DNA of 64,000 nt from Ignavibacteriota bacterium. GTDB taxonomy: Bacteria; Bacteroidota; Ignavibacteria; UBA10030; SZUA-254. Location: contig JANYJZ010000005.1 of the NCBI GenBank assembly GCA_025358305.1, forward strand, positions 62,001 through 126,000. Reading direction: 5' to 3'. The notes beneath the pieces were generated by a model. The model was not told the origin of the DNA. It ran no database searches and saw nothing but the letters and a program-made list of their open reading frames with translations. Of this stretch, positions 34,247 through 44,498 are shown one piece after another. The first letter of the stretch is position 1. Every line of letters starts with the position of its first letter. A program made the translations under genes and the position numbers.

Positions 34247-34705
34247 TTGAGTACGGGTATCGCGGAACACATCGAAGCACTGGCTCAGCCGATCGTTGAA
34301 TCGAACGGCGCTTTCCTGGTAGAGATCCTCCTTCGGGGGGAAAACCGGGGGAAGGTTCTCGAAGTGTATATCGATACCGATGAGGGCATCACGACGGAAC
34401 AATGCGCAAAGGTGAGCCGCGAACTCTCCAAAGCTCTCGATGCCGCCGACGTGATCCGCGGGGTGTATCAGCTCATCGTTTCTTCTCCCGGAACCGACAA
34501 GCCGCTCAAGTTTCTCCGCCAGTTCAAGAAGAACATCGGCCGTACCCTCTCGATCCGTCTGCACGCGCCGGCCGGTCCTGTAGAGGGAGTGCTCGTGGAA
34601 CTTGACGGAGAGACGATCGTCCTTCGCACGGGCGGCAAGCAGGAGGAGATCTACAGGGTTCCCTTCGCCGAGATCGCGGAAGCCCGGGTGCAAACACCCT
34701 GGTGA
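34247..34705 (+). CDS. rimP: Ribosome maturation factor RimP
   Basis: The track ORF begins at 34139, upstream of the operon's own promoter elements and terminator. RimP homology begins at IAEHIEALAQPIVESNGAFLV, so the TTG at 34247 is the best start (152 aa). RimP is needed for 30S subunit maturation. Conserved features are LEVYIDTDEGITTEQCAKVSRELS and YQLIVSSPGTDKPLKFLRQFKKNIGR. It is the first gene of the classical rimP-nusA-infB-rbfA arrangement. Confidence 0.92.
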   Translation: MSTGIAEHIEALAQPIVESNGAFLVEILLRGENRGKVLEVYIDTDEGITTEQCAKVSRELSKALDAADVIRGVYQLIVSSPGTDKPLKFLRQFKKNIGRTLSIRLHAPAGPVEGVLVELDGETIVLRTGGKQEEIYRVPFAEIAEARVQTPW

Positions 34706-34744
34706 AGTTGTTGATGAAGCGTTCAATTTAAAAGGATAGCACGG

Positions 34745-36130
34745 ATGAATCACGAGATTGTTGAAACCTTTTCCCAGATGGTCCGAGAAAAACGGATCGA
34801 TAAGGATATGCTCACCGGCATCATCGAGGACGTCTTCTCGATGATGGTGCGTAAGAAGTACGGACTGGAAGCGCGATTTGACGTCGTCGTCAACATGGAC
34901 AAAGGGGAGATCGAGATCTACCTCGAAAAGGCCATCGTCGAGACCGTCGTTGATCCGAACCTCCAGGTCGACCTCGCCACGGTGCGGAAAAAGACCGACG
35001 AACCACTCGAAGTGGGCGATGATTTTGTCGAGGTCGTCGATCTCCAGAGCTTCGGACGCCGCCTCATCGTGAGCGCGAAGCAGAATTTGAACCAGCGGAT
35101 CAAGGAAGTCGAAAAAGAGATCATCTACAACGAATACAGCACCACCGTCGGCGAGATCATCGTCGGCGAGATCTACCAGATCCGCAAGGGTGAGATCCTC
35201 ATCAACCACAACCGGAACGAACTCATCCTTCCGAAAAGCGAACAGATCGCTCGGGAGCGGTACCGCAAAGGGGAGACCTTGCGCGCCATCGTCAAGGAGG
35301 TGCGCAAGAGCACCTCGAACCCGATGGTCATCATTTCCCGGGCGGACCCCAAGTTCCTGGCGAAGCTCTTCGAGATCGAGATCCCCGAGATCTACGATGG
35401 CATCATCGAGATCAAGGCCGTCGCTCGGGAGGCGGGTGAACGGTCCAAGGTGGCGGTGGAGTCCCACGACGACCGCATTGACGCCGTCGGCGCCTGCGTC
35501 GGCATGAAGGGCGTCAGGATCCATGCGATCGTGCGCGAGCTCAACAACGAGAATATCGACGTGATCCCGTACTCTGAGAACCCGACGGTCTTCATCCAGC
35601 GCGCCCTGGCGCCCGCGAAACTCAAGAGCATCGAGATCGACGCCGCAACGAAGCGCGCAAGTGTCCACGTGGACAAGGACCAGGTCTCGCTCGCCATCGG
35701 CCGAAACGGCCAGAACGTCCGTCTGGCATCGAAGCTCACGGGCTTCGAGATCGACCTCGTGAAAGAGGGCGTCGAGGACGAATACGATATGGATCTTGCC
35801 GAATTCCGGGAAGAGCTCGGAGAGGAGCTCTATGTGCGGCTCGTGGACGAGGGATACGAGACGGCGCGCAATGTCCTGGAAGCGAACATGGATGATCTCC
35901 TCGAGGTCGAAGGCCTCACCGAGGAAAAGGTGAAGTCCATTAAGGAGATGATGCAGAGCGAGTTCGAACGCGCAGACGTCGCGGAGGACGATGAGGAAGA
36001 GGAAGTGGTCGTCGCCGTGAAAGAAGAAGCCGTCGCCGAGAAGGAAGAGATCATCGCCGAAAAGGGGGCCAGCGATTCGACGGAGGTCGTTGACGAGAAG
36101 AAAGATCCGAACGAACAGCAGCCATCGTAA
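34745..36130 (+). CDS. nusA: Transcription termination/antitermination protein NusA
   Basis: 461 residues. It binds RNA polymerase and modulates pausing, termination and antitermination. An N-terminal polymerase-binding domain (1-130) is followed by an S1 domain (GEIIVGEIYQIRKGEILINHN), two KH domains (DAVGACVGMKGVRIHAIVREL; LAIGRNGQNVRLASKLTG) and a helix-hairpin-helix-like segment (LLEVEGLTEEKVKSIKE). The last ~50 residues are strongly acidic. A terminator in the operon leader would allow feedback by NusA itself, but that is inference. Confidence 0.97.
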   Translation: MNHEIVETFSQMVREKRIDKDMLTGIIEDVFSMMVRKKYGLEARFDVVVNMDKGEIEIYLEKAIVETVVDPNLQVDLATVRKKTDEPLEVGDDFVEVVDLQSFGRRLIVSAKQNLNQRIKEVEKEIIYNEYSTTVGEIIVGEIYQIRKGEILINHNRNELILPKSEQIARERYRKGETLRAIVKEVRKSTSNPMVIISRADPKFLAKLFEIEIPEIYDGIIEIKAVAREAGERSKVAVESHDDRIDAVGACVGMKGVRIHAIVRELNNENIDVIPYSENPTVFIQRALAPAKLKSIEIDAATKRASVHVDKDQVSLAIGRNGQNVRLASKLTGFEIDLVKEGVEDEYDMDLAEFREELGEELYVRLVDEGYETARNVLEANMDDLLEVEGLTEEKVKSIKEMMQSEFERADVAEDDEEEEVVVAVKEEAVAEKEEIIAEKGASDSTEVVDEKKDPNEQQPS

Positions 36131-36157
36131 ATACCATTCGAGCACAACGAGCGTCAC

Positions 36158-38833
36158 ATGAGCGATAAAGCGCAGACACGTAAGAAGATCTATCAGATTG
36201 CGAAGGAGATCAATATCTCCCACGAGACTCTGATCGATTACCTGAAGAAGAAAGGGCATGCCGTCAAGAGCCATATGTCGGTCGTTGACGACCCGATGAT
36301 GCATGACATCAACGCCCACTTCAAGAAGGACAAGGAAGTCGCCGAGAAACACCAGCGGAAGATCCAGATCATCCGGGAATCCCGGAAGAAGGTGGAAGCG
36401 AAGGCCGCGTCCGATGCCGCCGAACCTGCCAAGGAGAAGGCCTCGAAGAAGGTGAAGGGGGAAGAGCCCATCGCACAGCCCCCCGTCCCGACGGAGACTG
36501 AGGTCGAGGAAGCCGTTGAGGAGACGTCCGAGGATCTCGTCGCCGCTGCGGGAGACGAACCTGTCGCTGAAGAAGCGACCACGGAAGAAATCGCTGCGGA
36601 AATGCCTTCGGCCGCCCTGGCCGTGGAGACCCCCGCCGCTGAGACGAAGCCGAAGAAGAAAGAGCCCGACATCATGGCGCGCAGGACGCCGAAGATGGGC
36701 CTCAAGATCAAAGGAAAGATCGACCTCGAAGAGGTCAACCGGACGAACGCCGTGCACGAAGGCGCCGGACCGGACAGCGACAAGCAGGCCGCCACCACCG
36801 ATGACGCGGCGAAGAAGAAAAAGAAGAAGAAGCGCATCCGCACGGAGCCCGTGGCCGCGCCGGTCGAAGAGACGGACGATCTTCTGCGCAAGTCGAAGAA
36901 GAAGAAGAAGCTGAAGCACCGAGAGGTGGACAAGGAAGAGGTCGAGGAGGCGATCAAGCGTACGCTCGCCGAGATCGACGACACCGGCACGGCGACGACC
37001 CAGCGCGCAGCGTTCAAGAAGAAGCGCCGAGAGAAACGCGCCATCGAGGAGCAGAAGCAGGCGGAAGAGAAGGAACGCGAGCAGTCCATCCTGCGGGTAA
37101 CAGAGTTCGTCTCCGTCCACGAGCTCGCCAATCTCATGGGAGTCAATGTCGCGGACGTCATCAAGAAGTGCATCGAGCTCGGCCTCATGGTCTCGATCAA
37201 TCAGCGCCTCGACAAGGACACGATCACGCTCGTCGCCGACGAGTTCGGGTACGAGGTGAAGTTCTTCTCCGAACTGACCGAGGATATCATCCCCGACATC
37301 ATCGATGTCGCGGACGACCTCAAGCAGCGGCCGCCGGTCGTCACGATCATGGGCCACGTCGATCACGGAAAAACGTCGCTCCTCGACTACATCCGCAAAG
37401 CGAATGTCGTGTCCGGCGAAGCAGGCGGGATCACGCAGCACATCGGTGCCTACATGGTGAACATCCGGGGGAAGAGCATCACGTTCCTCGACACGCCGGG
37501 CCACGAAGCGTTCACCGCCATGCGCGCGCGCGGCGCACAGCTCACCGATATCGTCGTCCTCGTCGTCGCAGCCGACGACAGCGTCATGCCGCAGACCATC
37601 GAAGCGATCAGCCACGCCCAAGCGGCGAACGTGCCGATCATCATCGCGATCAACAAGACCGACAAGCCTGAATCCAACCCCGACCGCATCCGGCAGCAGC
37701 TCTCTGAAAAGAACGTCCTCGTCGAAGCGTGGGGCGGAAAGTACCAGGATGTCGAGCTCTCCGCCAGGACAGGGAAGAACATCGAACTCCTGCTCGAAAA
37801 GATCCTTCTCGAGGCGGAAGTCCTCGACCTGAAGGCGAACCCCAACATCCCCGCCCGCGGCACCGTCATCGAAGCGCAGGTCGACAAGGGGAAAGGCACG
37901 ATCGCAACGGTCCTCGTCCAGAAGGGTACGCTGAAGATCGGCGATTCGTTCGTGGCCGGCATCCAAAGCGGCAAGGTCCGCGCGATGTCGGACGAGAGGG
38001 GACAGCGCATCGATCTCGCCCTGCCCTCCACGCCGGTGCAGATCCTCGGCTTTGACGGCATTCCCCAGGCCGGCGACGGCTTCGGCGTGGTCCCGAGCGA
38101 CCGTGAGGCACGCGACATCTCCTTGCGGCGCCAGCAGCTCAAACGCGAGCAGGATTTCCGGCTCATCCGCAGCGTCACGCTCGACGACATCTCGAAGAAG
38201 ATCCAGGACGGACAGATCAAGGAACTCAAAGTGATCGTCAAGGGCGACGTGGACGGTTCGGTCGGCGCCCTCGCGGACTCGCTCATGAAGATCGCGCACG
38301 CCGAGGTCCGGGTAAACGTCATCCATCATGCCGTCGGCGCGATCACGGAGTCCGACGTCCTCCTCGCTGCGGCCTCCGCCGCGGTCATCATCGGCTTCCA
38401 CGTGCGCCCGAATTTGAATGCGCGGCGCCTCGCCGAACAAGAGAACGTCGACATCCAGCTCTACAACATCATTTACGACGCGATCGAGGACGTGAAGAAG
38501 GCCCTCGAGGGTCTCCTCTCTCCGGAAAAGAACGAACAGATTACCGCCACCATCGATGTCAGGGAGGTCTTCAAGGTCCCGAAGATCGGCGCGATCGCGG
38601 GCTGCTACGTCCAGGACGGCAAGATCACTCGCGGCAACAAGGTGCGGATCGTCCGGGACGGCATCGTGGTCTTTGAAGGCGGTCTGTCGTCGCTCAAGCG
38701 CTTCAAGGACGACGTCCGGGAAGTTGAGTCGGGATTCGAATGCGGCATCGGGCTCGAGAATTTCAACGATATCAAGGTCGGCGATACGATCGAAGCGTTC
38801 AAGATCGTCGAAACCCTAAGAAAGCTCGCGTAA
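36158..38833 (+). CDS. infB: Translation initiation factor IF-2
   Basis: 891 residues. This GTPase brings initiator tRNA to the ribosome. An IF2 N-terminal helical domain ([24 protein letters not shown]) is followed by a long Lys/Glu/Ala-rich linker with poly-lysine runs (about residues 60-310), a second IF2_N domain, then the G domain starting near residue 395: [11 protein letters not shown] (G1), [12 protein letters not shown] (G3), NKTDKPE (G4). Domains II to IV end at IVETLRKLA. It starts 27 bp after nusA. Confidence 0.98.
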   Translation: MSDKAQTRKKIYQIAKEINISHETLIDYLKKKGHAVKSHMSVVDDPMMHDINAHFKKDKEVAEKHQRKIQIIRESRKKVEAKAASDAAEPAKEKASKKVKGEEPIAQPPVPTETEVEEAVEETSEDLVAAAGDEPVAEEATTEEIAAEMPSAALAVETPAAETKPKKKEPDIMARRTPKMGLKIKGKIDLEEVNRTNAVHEGAGPDSDKQAATTDDAAKKKKKKKRIRTEPVAAPVEETDDLLRKSKKKKKLKHREVDKEEVEEAIKRTLAEIDDTGTATTQRAAFKKKRREKRAIEEQKQAEEKEREQSILRVTEFVSVHELANLMGVNVADVIKKCIELGLMVSINQRLDKDTITLVADEFGYEVKFFSELTEDIIPDIIDVADDLKQRPPVVTIMGHVDHGKTSLLDYIRKANVVSGEAGGITQHIGAYMVNIRGKSITFLDTPGHEAFTAMRARGAQLTDIVVLVVAADDSVMPQTIEAISHAQAANVPIIIAINKTDKPESNPDRIRQQLSEKNVLVEAWGGKYQDVELSARTGKNIELLLEKILLEAEVLDLKANPNIPARGTVIEAQVDKGKGTIATVLVQKGTLKIGDSFVAGIQSGKVRAMSDERGQRIDLALPSTPVQILGFDGIPQAGDGFGVVPSDREARDISLRRQQLKREQDFRLIRSVTLDDISKKIQDGQIKELKVIVKGDVDGSVGALADSLMKIAHAEVRVNVIHHAVGAITESDVLLAAASAAVIIGFHVRPNLNARRLAEQENVDIQLYNIIYDAIEDVKKALEGLLSPEKNEQITATIDVREVFKVPKIGAIAGCYVQDGKITRGNKVRIVRDGIVVFEGGLSSLKRFKDDVREVESGFECGIGLENFNDIKVGDTIEAFKIVETLRKLA

Positions 38834-38842
38834 GGCTCCGGC

Positions 38843-39211
38843 ATGTCACTGCGCACCGACAGGGTCGCCTCGCTCGTGAAGGAAGAGGCGGGGCTCTTCA
38901 TCTCGAGGGAGCTCAACGCCCCCACACTCGGTCTGATCACGGTGATGGACGTTTTCATGACGCCCGACCTCAAGATCGCGAAGATCTATGTGAGCATCCT
39001 CGGCACACCCGAGGTGAAGAAGGCCTCGATGGAATCGCTCGAGGACCGCAAAGGCGAGCTGCGCTCCTTCATCGGATCGCATCTCCGGCTGAAGTTCACG
39101 CCGAGCATCCAGATCTATCTCGATGAGACGATGGAACGGGTCGATAAAATCAACCGTCTGATTCAACAAATTCATAAAGATGACGGGTCGAAATCGGAGC
39201 AGCCGCAGTGA
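38843..39211 (+). CDS. rbfA: Ribosome-binding factor A
   Basis: 122 residues. It binds 16S rRNA helix 1 during 30S maturation. DRVASLVKEEAGLFISREL, ITVMDVFMTPDLKIAKIYVSILG and the C-terminal LRLKFTPSIQIYLDETMERVDKINRLI match the family. It lies 9 bp after infB. truB, often found next, is absent here; ribF follows directly. Confidence 0.95.
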   Translation: MSLRTDRVASLVKEEAGLFISRELNAPTLGLITVMDVFMTPDLKIAKIYVSILGTPEVKKASMESLEDRKGELRSFIGSHLRLKFTPSIQIYLDETMERVDKINRLIQQIHKDDGSKSEQPQ

Positions 39212-39244
39212 CTTGCCCCGGCCTCAACGCGTGAGCACCGGCCG

Positions 39245-40210
39245 ATGGCGAAGGGGAATATGATCGTTGCACGATCGCTGGGGGAAGTCGCCTACGAGCG
39301 GAACTCCGTCGTCACCGTCGGCACCTTTGACGGCGTACATTGCGGGCATGAAGCCATCATCCGTGAGGTGACGGCCAGATCGAAGACGCGCGGTGCGCGA
39401 AGCGTTGTCGTGACGTTCGATCCTCACCCGAAGGAGATCGTGGGTTCGGGTCCGGTGGCGTTCCTCGCATCGCTGGAGGAACGGCTTTCGAAGTTCCGAG
39501 AGCTCGGCATCGATTTGGCGTTCGTCGTCGCCTTCACATTTGATTTTTCGCGGTTGACGTCCCGGGAGTTTTTCGAGCGCTACATCGTTCGCGGCGTCGG
39601 GGTTTCGGACGTCATCGTCGGACACGATCACATGTTCGGCCGGAACCGCGAAGCGGGCTTTCGCGAGCTCCAGAAGATGGGCGGCGAATCGGGATTCAGC
39701 GCCAGCGTCCTGGAACCTGTCACCGTCGACGGCGATATCGTCAGCAGTTCCTCGATCCGGCGGATGCTCTCCGAGGGCGACGTCTCCCGGGCAGCGAGGT
39801 TCCTCGGCCGCGAGTACGGCGTCCGGGGCTTGGTCGTCCACGGAGAAGGCAGAGGAAAAGAGCTCGGCGTCCCGACGGCGAACATCGAACCGGATTTCGC
39901 CAAGAAGCTCATTCCGTCCGGCGGCGTGTACGTCGTGCGCGTGATCAGGGCGGGTTCGGAGCAGTTCGGAATGCTCAACATCGGCCAGAGGCCGACGTTC
40001 GGTCCCGACGGCCGGAGGACGCTCGAGGTGAACATCTTCGCGTTCGACGGCGAGCTCTACGGGGAGTCCGTCGAAGTCCGGTTCCTCAAGCGCTTGCGCG
40101 ACGAACGGAAGTTTTCATCGGTAGACGATTTACGCAGACAATTACAGATCGACCGCAGCGAATCGCTCGCGTACATCGCTGCACAATCAACAGCACAAGC
40201 CTCATCATGA
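39245..40210 (+). CDS. ribF: Bifunctional riboflavin kinase / FMN adenylyltransferase
   Basis: 321 residues. It makes FMN and then FAD. The N-terminal nucleotidyltransferase domain has TVGTFDGVHCGHEAII and FDPHPKEIV, with GHDHMFGRNREAGF and ISSSSIRRMLSEGDV-like motifs. The C-terminal kinase domain has GRGKELGVPTANI and GVYVVRVIRAG. ATG 39260 (after AAGGGG) is an alternative start five codons in and fits family N-termini slightly better. It sits between rbfA and rpsO. Confidence 0.95.
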   Translation: MAKGNMIVARSLGEVAYERNSVVTVGTFDGVHCGHEAIIREVTARSKTRGARSVVVTFDPHPKEIVGSGPVAFLASLEERLSKFRELGIDLAFVVAFTFDFSRLTSREFFERYIVRGVGVSDVIVGHDHMFGRNREAGFRELQKMGGESGFSASVLEPVTVDGDIVSSSSIRRMLSEGDVSRAARFLGREYGVRGLVVHGEGRGKELGVPTANIEPDFAKKLIPSGGVYVVRVIRAGSEQFGMLNIGQRPTFGPDGRRTLEVNIFAFDGELYGESVEVRFLKRLRDERKFSSVDDLRRQLQIDRSESLAYIAAQSTAQASS

Positions 40211-40222
40211 AGGAGCATTGAT

Positions 40223-40492
40223 ATGCCGTTACGCAAGGAACAGAAACAAGAGATCATGAAGAAATTCGGGAAATCGGCTACGGATTCCGGTTCGCCGGAA
40301 GTGCAGGTCGCGCTTCTGACGCTTAGGATCAACGAACTCTCCGGACACTTCGAAAAGAACAAGAAGGACCACCATTCGCGCCGCGGGCTGTTGACCATGG
40401 TGTCAAAGCGGCGAAAGCTTCTCGACTACCTCCAGTCGAAGAGCATCGACCGGTACCGCAAGACCATCCAGGAACTCGAACTACGAAAATAA
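40223..40492 (+). CDS. rpsO: 30S ribosomal protein S15
   Basis: 89 residues, the standard size. It binds the 16S rRNA central domain. [44 protein letters not shown] and the C-terminal [12 protein letters not shown] are canonical. An AAGGAG ribosome site lies seven bases before ATG 40223. pnp follows, the conserved rpsO-pnp pair. Confidence 0.98.
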   Translation: MPLRKEQKQEIMKKFGKSATDSGSPEVQVALLTLRINELSGHFEKNKKDHHSRRGLLTMVSKRRKLLDYLQSKSIDRYRKTIQELELRK

Positions 40493-40544
40493 CAGAAGGC
40501 TGCATACAGCAGACACATTAGGTGCAATTGAAGAAAGAACAGTC

Positions 40545-42779
40545 ATGGTAATCACAAAGAAGATCGACATCGGGGGACGGATTATGTCCCTCGAAACGGG
40601 TAGGTTCGCCAAACAGGCGGACGGCGCCGTCATGGTAACATACGGCGAAACGATGGTGCTTGCCACCGTCGTTGCGAATAAAGAACCGAAAGAGGGACAG
40701 GACTTTTTCCCGATGCAGGTAGAATATCGTGAAAAGACGTCGGCCGCAGGAAAGATCCCCGGCGGATTCTTCAAAAGGGAAGCTCGTCCGACCGAGAAGG
40801 AGGTCCTCTCCTCGCGTCTCATCGACCGGCCGATCCGGCCCATGTTCCCCGAGACGTACCGCTGCGAGACACAGATCATGCTGTCGGTCTACTCGTCGGA
40901 CATTGAGAACGACGGTGACCTCCTCGGTGCCATCGGCGCCTCGGCGGCTCTCTCCATCTCGGACATCCCGTTCGAAGGACCGACCGCGGAAGTGCGCGTC
41001 GGGCGCGTCGACGGCCAGCTCGTCATCAACCCCACGTTCCCGCAGCTCGTCACAAGCGACATGAATGTCACCGTCGCCGGCACGCTCACTTCGATCGTCA
41101 TGGTCGAAGGCGAGTCGAAGGAGATCTCCGAGCACGAAATGCTCGAAGCGATCAAGTTCGCGCACGGATACATCCGTCAGATCTGCGAGCTCCAGGTCGA
41201 GCTCCAGAAGGCATGCGGCGTTCCGAAGCGCATCGTCACTGAGAACCCTGCGAAGAAGGCGCTCTTCGATGTCATCGCCGGCATTGCCCGCAATGACATT
41301 CGAGCGATCTTCAGCAAGCCGGTCAAGAAAGAAGTGCTCAGTCAGGGCATCGACGCGATCCGCGACAAGGCGATGGAAGGCCTCAAGGCGACCATCACGA
41401 CGCTCAACCTTCCCGTGAAGGAAGGCCACCCGAACGCGGCGGCAAACCTCATGGAAGCCTACAAGCTCATGATCAAGGACGCGTTCCACGATGTGGAATA
41501 CGAGGAAATGCGCCGGATGATCCTCACGGACGGCAAACGGCTCGACGGACGCTCGGTCACCGATATTCGGCCGATCGCATGCGAGATCGCCGTTCTCCCC
41601 CGAACGCACGGTTCAGCCCTGTTCACCCGCGGCGAGACGCAAAGCCTGACGACCGCAACGCTCGGCACGAAGGACGACGAGCAGAGGATCGATGGGCTGC
41701 TTGCCGAAAGCACGAAGAGGTTCATGCTGCACTACAACTTCCCGCCGTTCTCCGTCGGCGAGGTCGGCAGACTCGGCAGCACGGGGCGCCGTGAGATCGG
41801 GCACGGCGCACTCGCCGAACGGTCGCTCATCAACATGCTCCCGATCGAGGCGGATTTTCCGTATACGATCCGCATCGTTTCCGACATTCTCGAGTCGAAC
41901 GGTTCCTCTTCGATGGCCACTGTCTGTGCGGGTTCGCTCGCGCTCATGGACGCCGGCGTGCCGGTGAAGAAGGCCGTCGCTGGCATCGCGATGGGACTCA
42001 TCAAGGAAGGGGACAAGATCGCAGTCCTGAGCGATATTCTCGGCAACGAGGATCATCTCGGCGACATGGATTTCAAGGTCGCTGGCACGAAGGACGGTAT
42101 CACCGGCTTCCAGATGGACATCAAGATCCAAGGGATCTCCTTCGATATCTTCGAGAAGGCGCTCGCCCAAGCGAAGGTCGGCCGTGAGCATATCTTGGGG
42201 ATCATGGACAAGACCCTGGCGCAGCCGAAGCCGGATCTTTCACCGTACGCTCCGCGATTGACGACGATCAAGATCCCGACGGATATGATCGGTGCGGTCA
42301 TCGGACCGGGCGGAAAGATGATCCGCCAGATCGTGAAGGATACGGGCGCGGAGATCAACATCGAGGATGACGGAACCGTCACCATCGCTTCCATCTCGGC
42401 AGAAGGAAGTGCCAAGGCGCTCGCGATCATCAGCAAGATCGTCGAGATCCCCGAAGTCGGGAAGCTCTATCCGGGCAAAGTGACGCGCACGATGGACTTC
42501 GGCGCGTTCGTGGAATTCCTTCCCGGGAAAGAGGGGCTCGTCCACATCTCGCACCTTGCCACGAACCGCGTCAATAAGGTAACCGACGTGGTCAACGTCG
42601 GCGACCCGCTCGACGTGATTCTTCTGAAGAAGGACGAGGAAGGCCGGTATAATCTGAGCCACAAGGCGACGATGCCGGGCTACGATGCGGCCGCAGAGGC
42701 GGCCAAAGACGAAGAGCGGAGACGCGAACGCGGTCCCCGGCGCGACGACCGTCGCGGCGGAGGCGATCGCCGGCGCTAA
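40545..42779 (+). CDS. pnp: Polynucleotide phosphorylase
   Basis: 744 residues. This 3'-5' phosphorolytic exoribonuclease acts in mRNA decay. Two RNase PH domains are present (GETMVLATVVANKE; GETQSLTTATLGTKDDEQ and GSSSMATVCAGSLALMDAGVP), separated by the helical linker. The C-terminus has KH (GAVIGPGGKMIRQIVKDTGAEINIEDDG) and S1 (GKVTRTMDFGAFVEFLPGKEGLVHIS) domains, then a short basic, Arg/Gly/Asp-rich tail. It follows rpsO after 52 bp and is closed by a strong terminator. Confidence 0.98.
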   Translation: MVITKKIDIGGRIMSLETGRFAKQADGAVMVTYGETMVLATVVANKEPKEGQDFFPMQVEYREKTSAAGKIPGGFFKREARPTEKEVLSSRLIDRPIRPMFPETYRCETQIMLSVYSSDIENDGDLLGAIGASAALSISDIPFEGPTAEVRVGRVDGQLVINPTFPQLVTSDMNVTVAGTLTSIVMVEGESKEISEHEMLEAIKFAHGYIRQICELQVELQKACGVPKRIVTENPAKKALFDVIAGIARNDIRAIFSKPVKKEVLSQGIDAIRDKAMEGLKATITTLNLPVKEGHPNAAANLMEAYKLMIKDAFHDVEYEEMRRMILTDGKRLDGRSVTDIRPIACEIAVLPRTHGSALFTRGETQSLTTATLGTKDDEQRIDGLLAESTKRFMLHYNFPPFSVGEVGRLGSTGRREIGHGALAERSLINMLPIEADFPYTIRIVSDILESNGSSSMATVCAGSLALMDAGVPVKKAVAGIAMGLIKEGDKIAVLSDILGNEDHLGDMDFKVAGTKDGITGFQMDIKIQGISFDIFEKALAQAKVGREHILGIMDKTLAQPKPDLSPYAPRLTTIKIPTDMIGAVIGPGGKMIRQIVKDTGAEINIEDDGTVTIASISAEGSAKALAIISKIVEIPEVGKLYPGKVTRTMDFGAFVEFLPGKEGLVHISHLATNRVNKVTDVVNVGDPLDVILLKKDEEGRYNLSHKATMPGYDAAAEAAKDEERRRERGPRRDDRRGGGDRRR

Positions 42780-42801
42780 GCCGTTCTGTACGCTGACAAT
42801 G

Positions 42802-42853
42802 GATGCCCGCTCCGATACATCTTCGTGGAAGATCGGGCGGGCATCTTTTTTTT
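42802..42853 (+). terminator. Intrinsic terminator after pnp
   Basis: GATGCCCG ... CGGGCATC outer arms, with TCCGAT/ATCGG continuing the stem, then eight T residues. It ends the rimP-to-pnp operon. Confidence 0.92.
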
Positions 42854-42855
42854 AT

Positions 42856-42872
42856 CCCCGCGATGCGCGGGG
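42856..42872. promoter_or_regulatory. Perfect hairpin CCCCGCG-ATG-CGCGGGG
   Basis: A 7-bp perfect inverted repeat with a three-base centre, between the pnp terminator and the gpmI start. The role is unknown; it could shape the gpmI leader or be an operator. Confidence 0.45.
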
Positions 42873-42905
42873 AAACATCATCGCTCATATTATTGAATCA
42901 TCCTC

Positions 42906-44435
42906 ATGACGCAGAACGCAATCCTCATCATTCTCGACGGATTCGGCATCGGCAAGAATCCGAACATCGACGCGATCGCGCAGGCCCGGAAGCCCTTTAT
43001 CGATTCGCTCTTCCGGACGTACCCCTGGACCGCCGTGAACGCCTCGAGCGAGGACGTCGGCCTGCCGATGGGCCAAATGGGGAATTCGGAGGTCGGCCAT
43101 ATGAACATCGGAGCGGGCAGGGTGGTCTACCAGGAGATCACGCGCATCAACAGGTCGATTCGGATGGGCGACTTCTTCGAGAAGCCCGCGTTCCTCGGAG
43201 CGATCGAACACGTGAAGGAGAAGGGATCATCGCTTCATTTCATCGGGCTCCTCTCCGACGGCGGCGTTCACAGCCTGAACACGCACCTCTATGCGCTCCT
43301 CGCTCTCGCGAAGAGGCATGACCTCACGAAAGTGTACGTTCACGCGTTTCTCGACGGACGTGACACACCGCCTCAGCAAGGAGCGCAATACCTTGCCGAA
43401 CTCCTGGAAAAGATGCGCGAGATCGGGACGGGGGAGCTCGCGACGGTCATCGGACGCTATTACGGGATGGACAGGGATAACCGGTGGGACCGGACGGAAT
43501 TGACCTACCGCATGATGACTGAAGGCACGGGCACCCGTACCGAAGATCCGATCGCCGCCGTGCGCACCTCGTACGCGGCCGGCGTGACGGACGAGTTCAT
43601 CGCCCCGATCGTCGCTGAGGAGGGCGGCCGTGCCGTCGCGTCCATCGCGGACGGAGATGCGGTGATCTACTTTAATTACCGCACGGACAGGACGCGGCAG
43701 CTCACGCGCGCATTCATCGACAATCCGTTCGACAAGTTCGCACGGCGCAAACTCCAGATCTATTACGCGACGATGACGCAGTATCACGAGGACTTCCACT
43801 GTCCGGTCGCGTTCCCTCCGACGGTTCTCACCAAAACGCTCGGAGAGATCATCTCCAGTCTGGGCTTGAAACAGCTCCATATTGCCGAGACGGAAAAGTA
43901 TGCTCACGTGACGTTCTTTTTCAACGGGGGAAGGGAAGAGCCGTTCCCGGGTGAGGAGCGCGTTCTCGTCCCCTCGCCACGCGGCGTTGCGACGTATGAC
44001 CTGAAACCCGAGATGAGCGCCTATGGGATCACGGAGAAGGCCTTGGAGGGCCTCTCATCGCATGCGTACGCGTTCGTCGTTATGAACTATGCGAACACGG
44101 ACATGGTGGGCCACTCGGGAAAGATGGCGGCCACGATTCAAGCGGTCGAGGTCGTCGATGACTGCCTGAGCAAGGTGGTGCCCGCCGCGCTCGCCAACGG
44201 ATATACCGTCCTAATCACTGCCGATCACGGGAACGCGGACAAGATGGTGGACGACAACGGGGGTCCGTTGACGTCGCACACGACGAATTTAGTGCCGTTC
44301 CTACTCATTCATGATGGGGAAAAACGGGAATTGCGACCGGGGGGCAAACTTTCGGACATCGCACCGACCATTCTCCAGGTCATGCAGATCCCCGTGCCTA
44401 TAGAGATGGACGGCACGTCGCTCATCGTGAAGTGA
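42906..44435 (+). CDS. gpmI: 2,3-bisphosphoglycerate-independent phosphoglycerate mutase
   Basis: 509 residues. It interconverts 3- and 2-phosphoglycerate in glycolysis with two Mn(II) ions. The alkaline-phosphatase-type start ILIILDGFGIGKNP, the catalytic Ser in LPMGQMGNSEVGHMNIGAGR, FLDGRDTPP, YFNYRTDRTRQLTRAF and the C-terminal metal site (MNYANTDMVGHSGKM, LITADHGNADKM) are visible. It is monocistronic, convergent with bshC. Confidence 0.97.
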   Translation: MTQNAILIILDGFGIGKNPNIDAIAQARKPFIDSLFRTYPWTAVNASSEDVGLPMGQMGNSEVGHMNIGAGRVVYQEITRINRSIRMGDFFEKPAFLGAIEHVKEKGSSLHFIGLLSDGGVHSLNTHLYALLALAKRHDLTKVYVHAFLDGRDTPPQQGAQYLAELLEKMREIGTGELATVIGRYYGMDRDNRWDRTELTYRMMTEGTGTRTEDPIAAVRTSYAAGVTDEFIAPIVAEEGGRAVASIADGDAVIYFNYRTDRTRQLTRAFIDNPFDKFARRKLQIYYATMTQYHEDFHCPVAFPPTVLTKTLGEIISSLGLKQLHIAETEKYAHVTFFFNGGREEPFPGEERVLVPSPRGVATYDLKPEMSAYGITEKALEGLSSHAYAFVVMNYANTDMVGHSGKMAATIQAVEVVDDCLSKVVPAALANGYTVLITADHGNADKMVDDNGGPLTSHTTNLVPFLLIHDGEKRELRPGGKLSDIAPTILQVMQIPVPIEMDGTSLIVK

Positions 44436-44453
44436 TCCTCCGGAGCGGTCTTT

Positions 44454-44477
44454 CCCCCTCCCGTTGCGGGTAGGGGG
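44454..44477. terminator. GC-rich stem-loop between convergent gpmI and bshC
   Basis: CCCCCT-CCCG-TTG-CGGG-T-AGGGGG: ten pairs with one bulge, inside the 63-bp convergent gap. There is no T-run after it on either strand. It is probably a shared terminator or transcript-end stabiliser. Confidence 0.5.
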
Positions 44478-44498
44478 AGGGTCAACGCGCCGTGCCGA

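Noticed and set aside
34211-38440. 1409-codon minus-strand ORF opposite rimP-nusA-infB
   Set aside because: It is antisense to three unmistakable genes and has no recognisable domain; long antisense frames are expected in GC-rich coding DNA.
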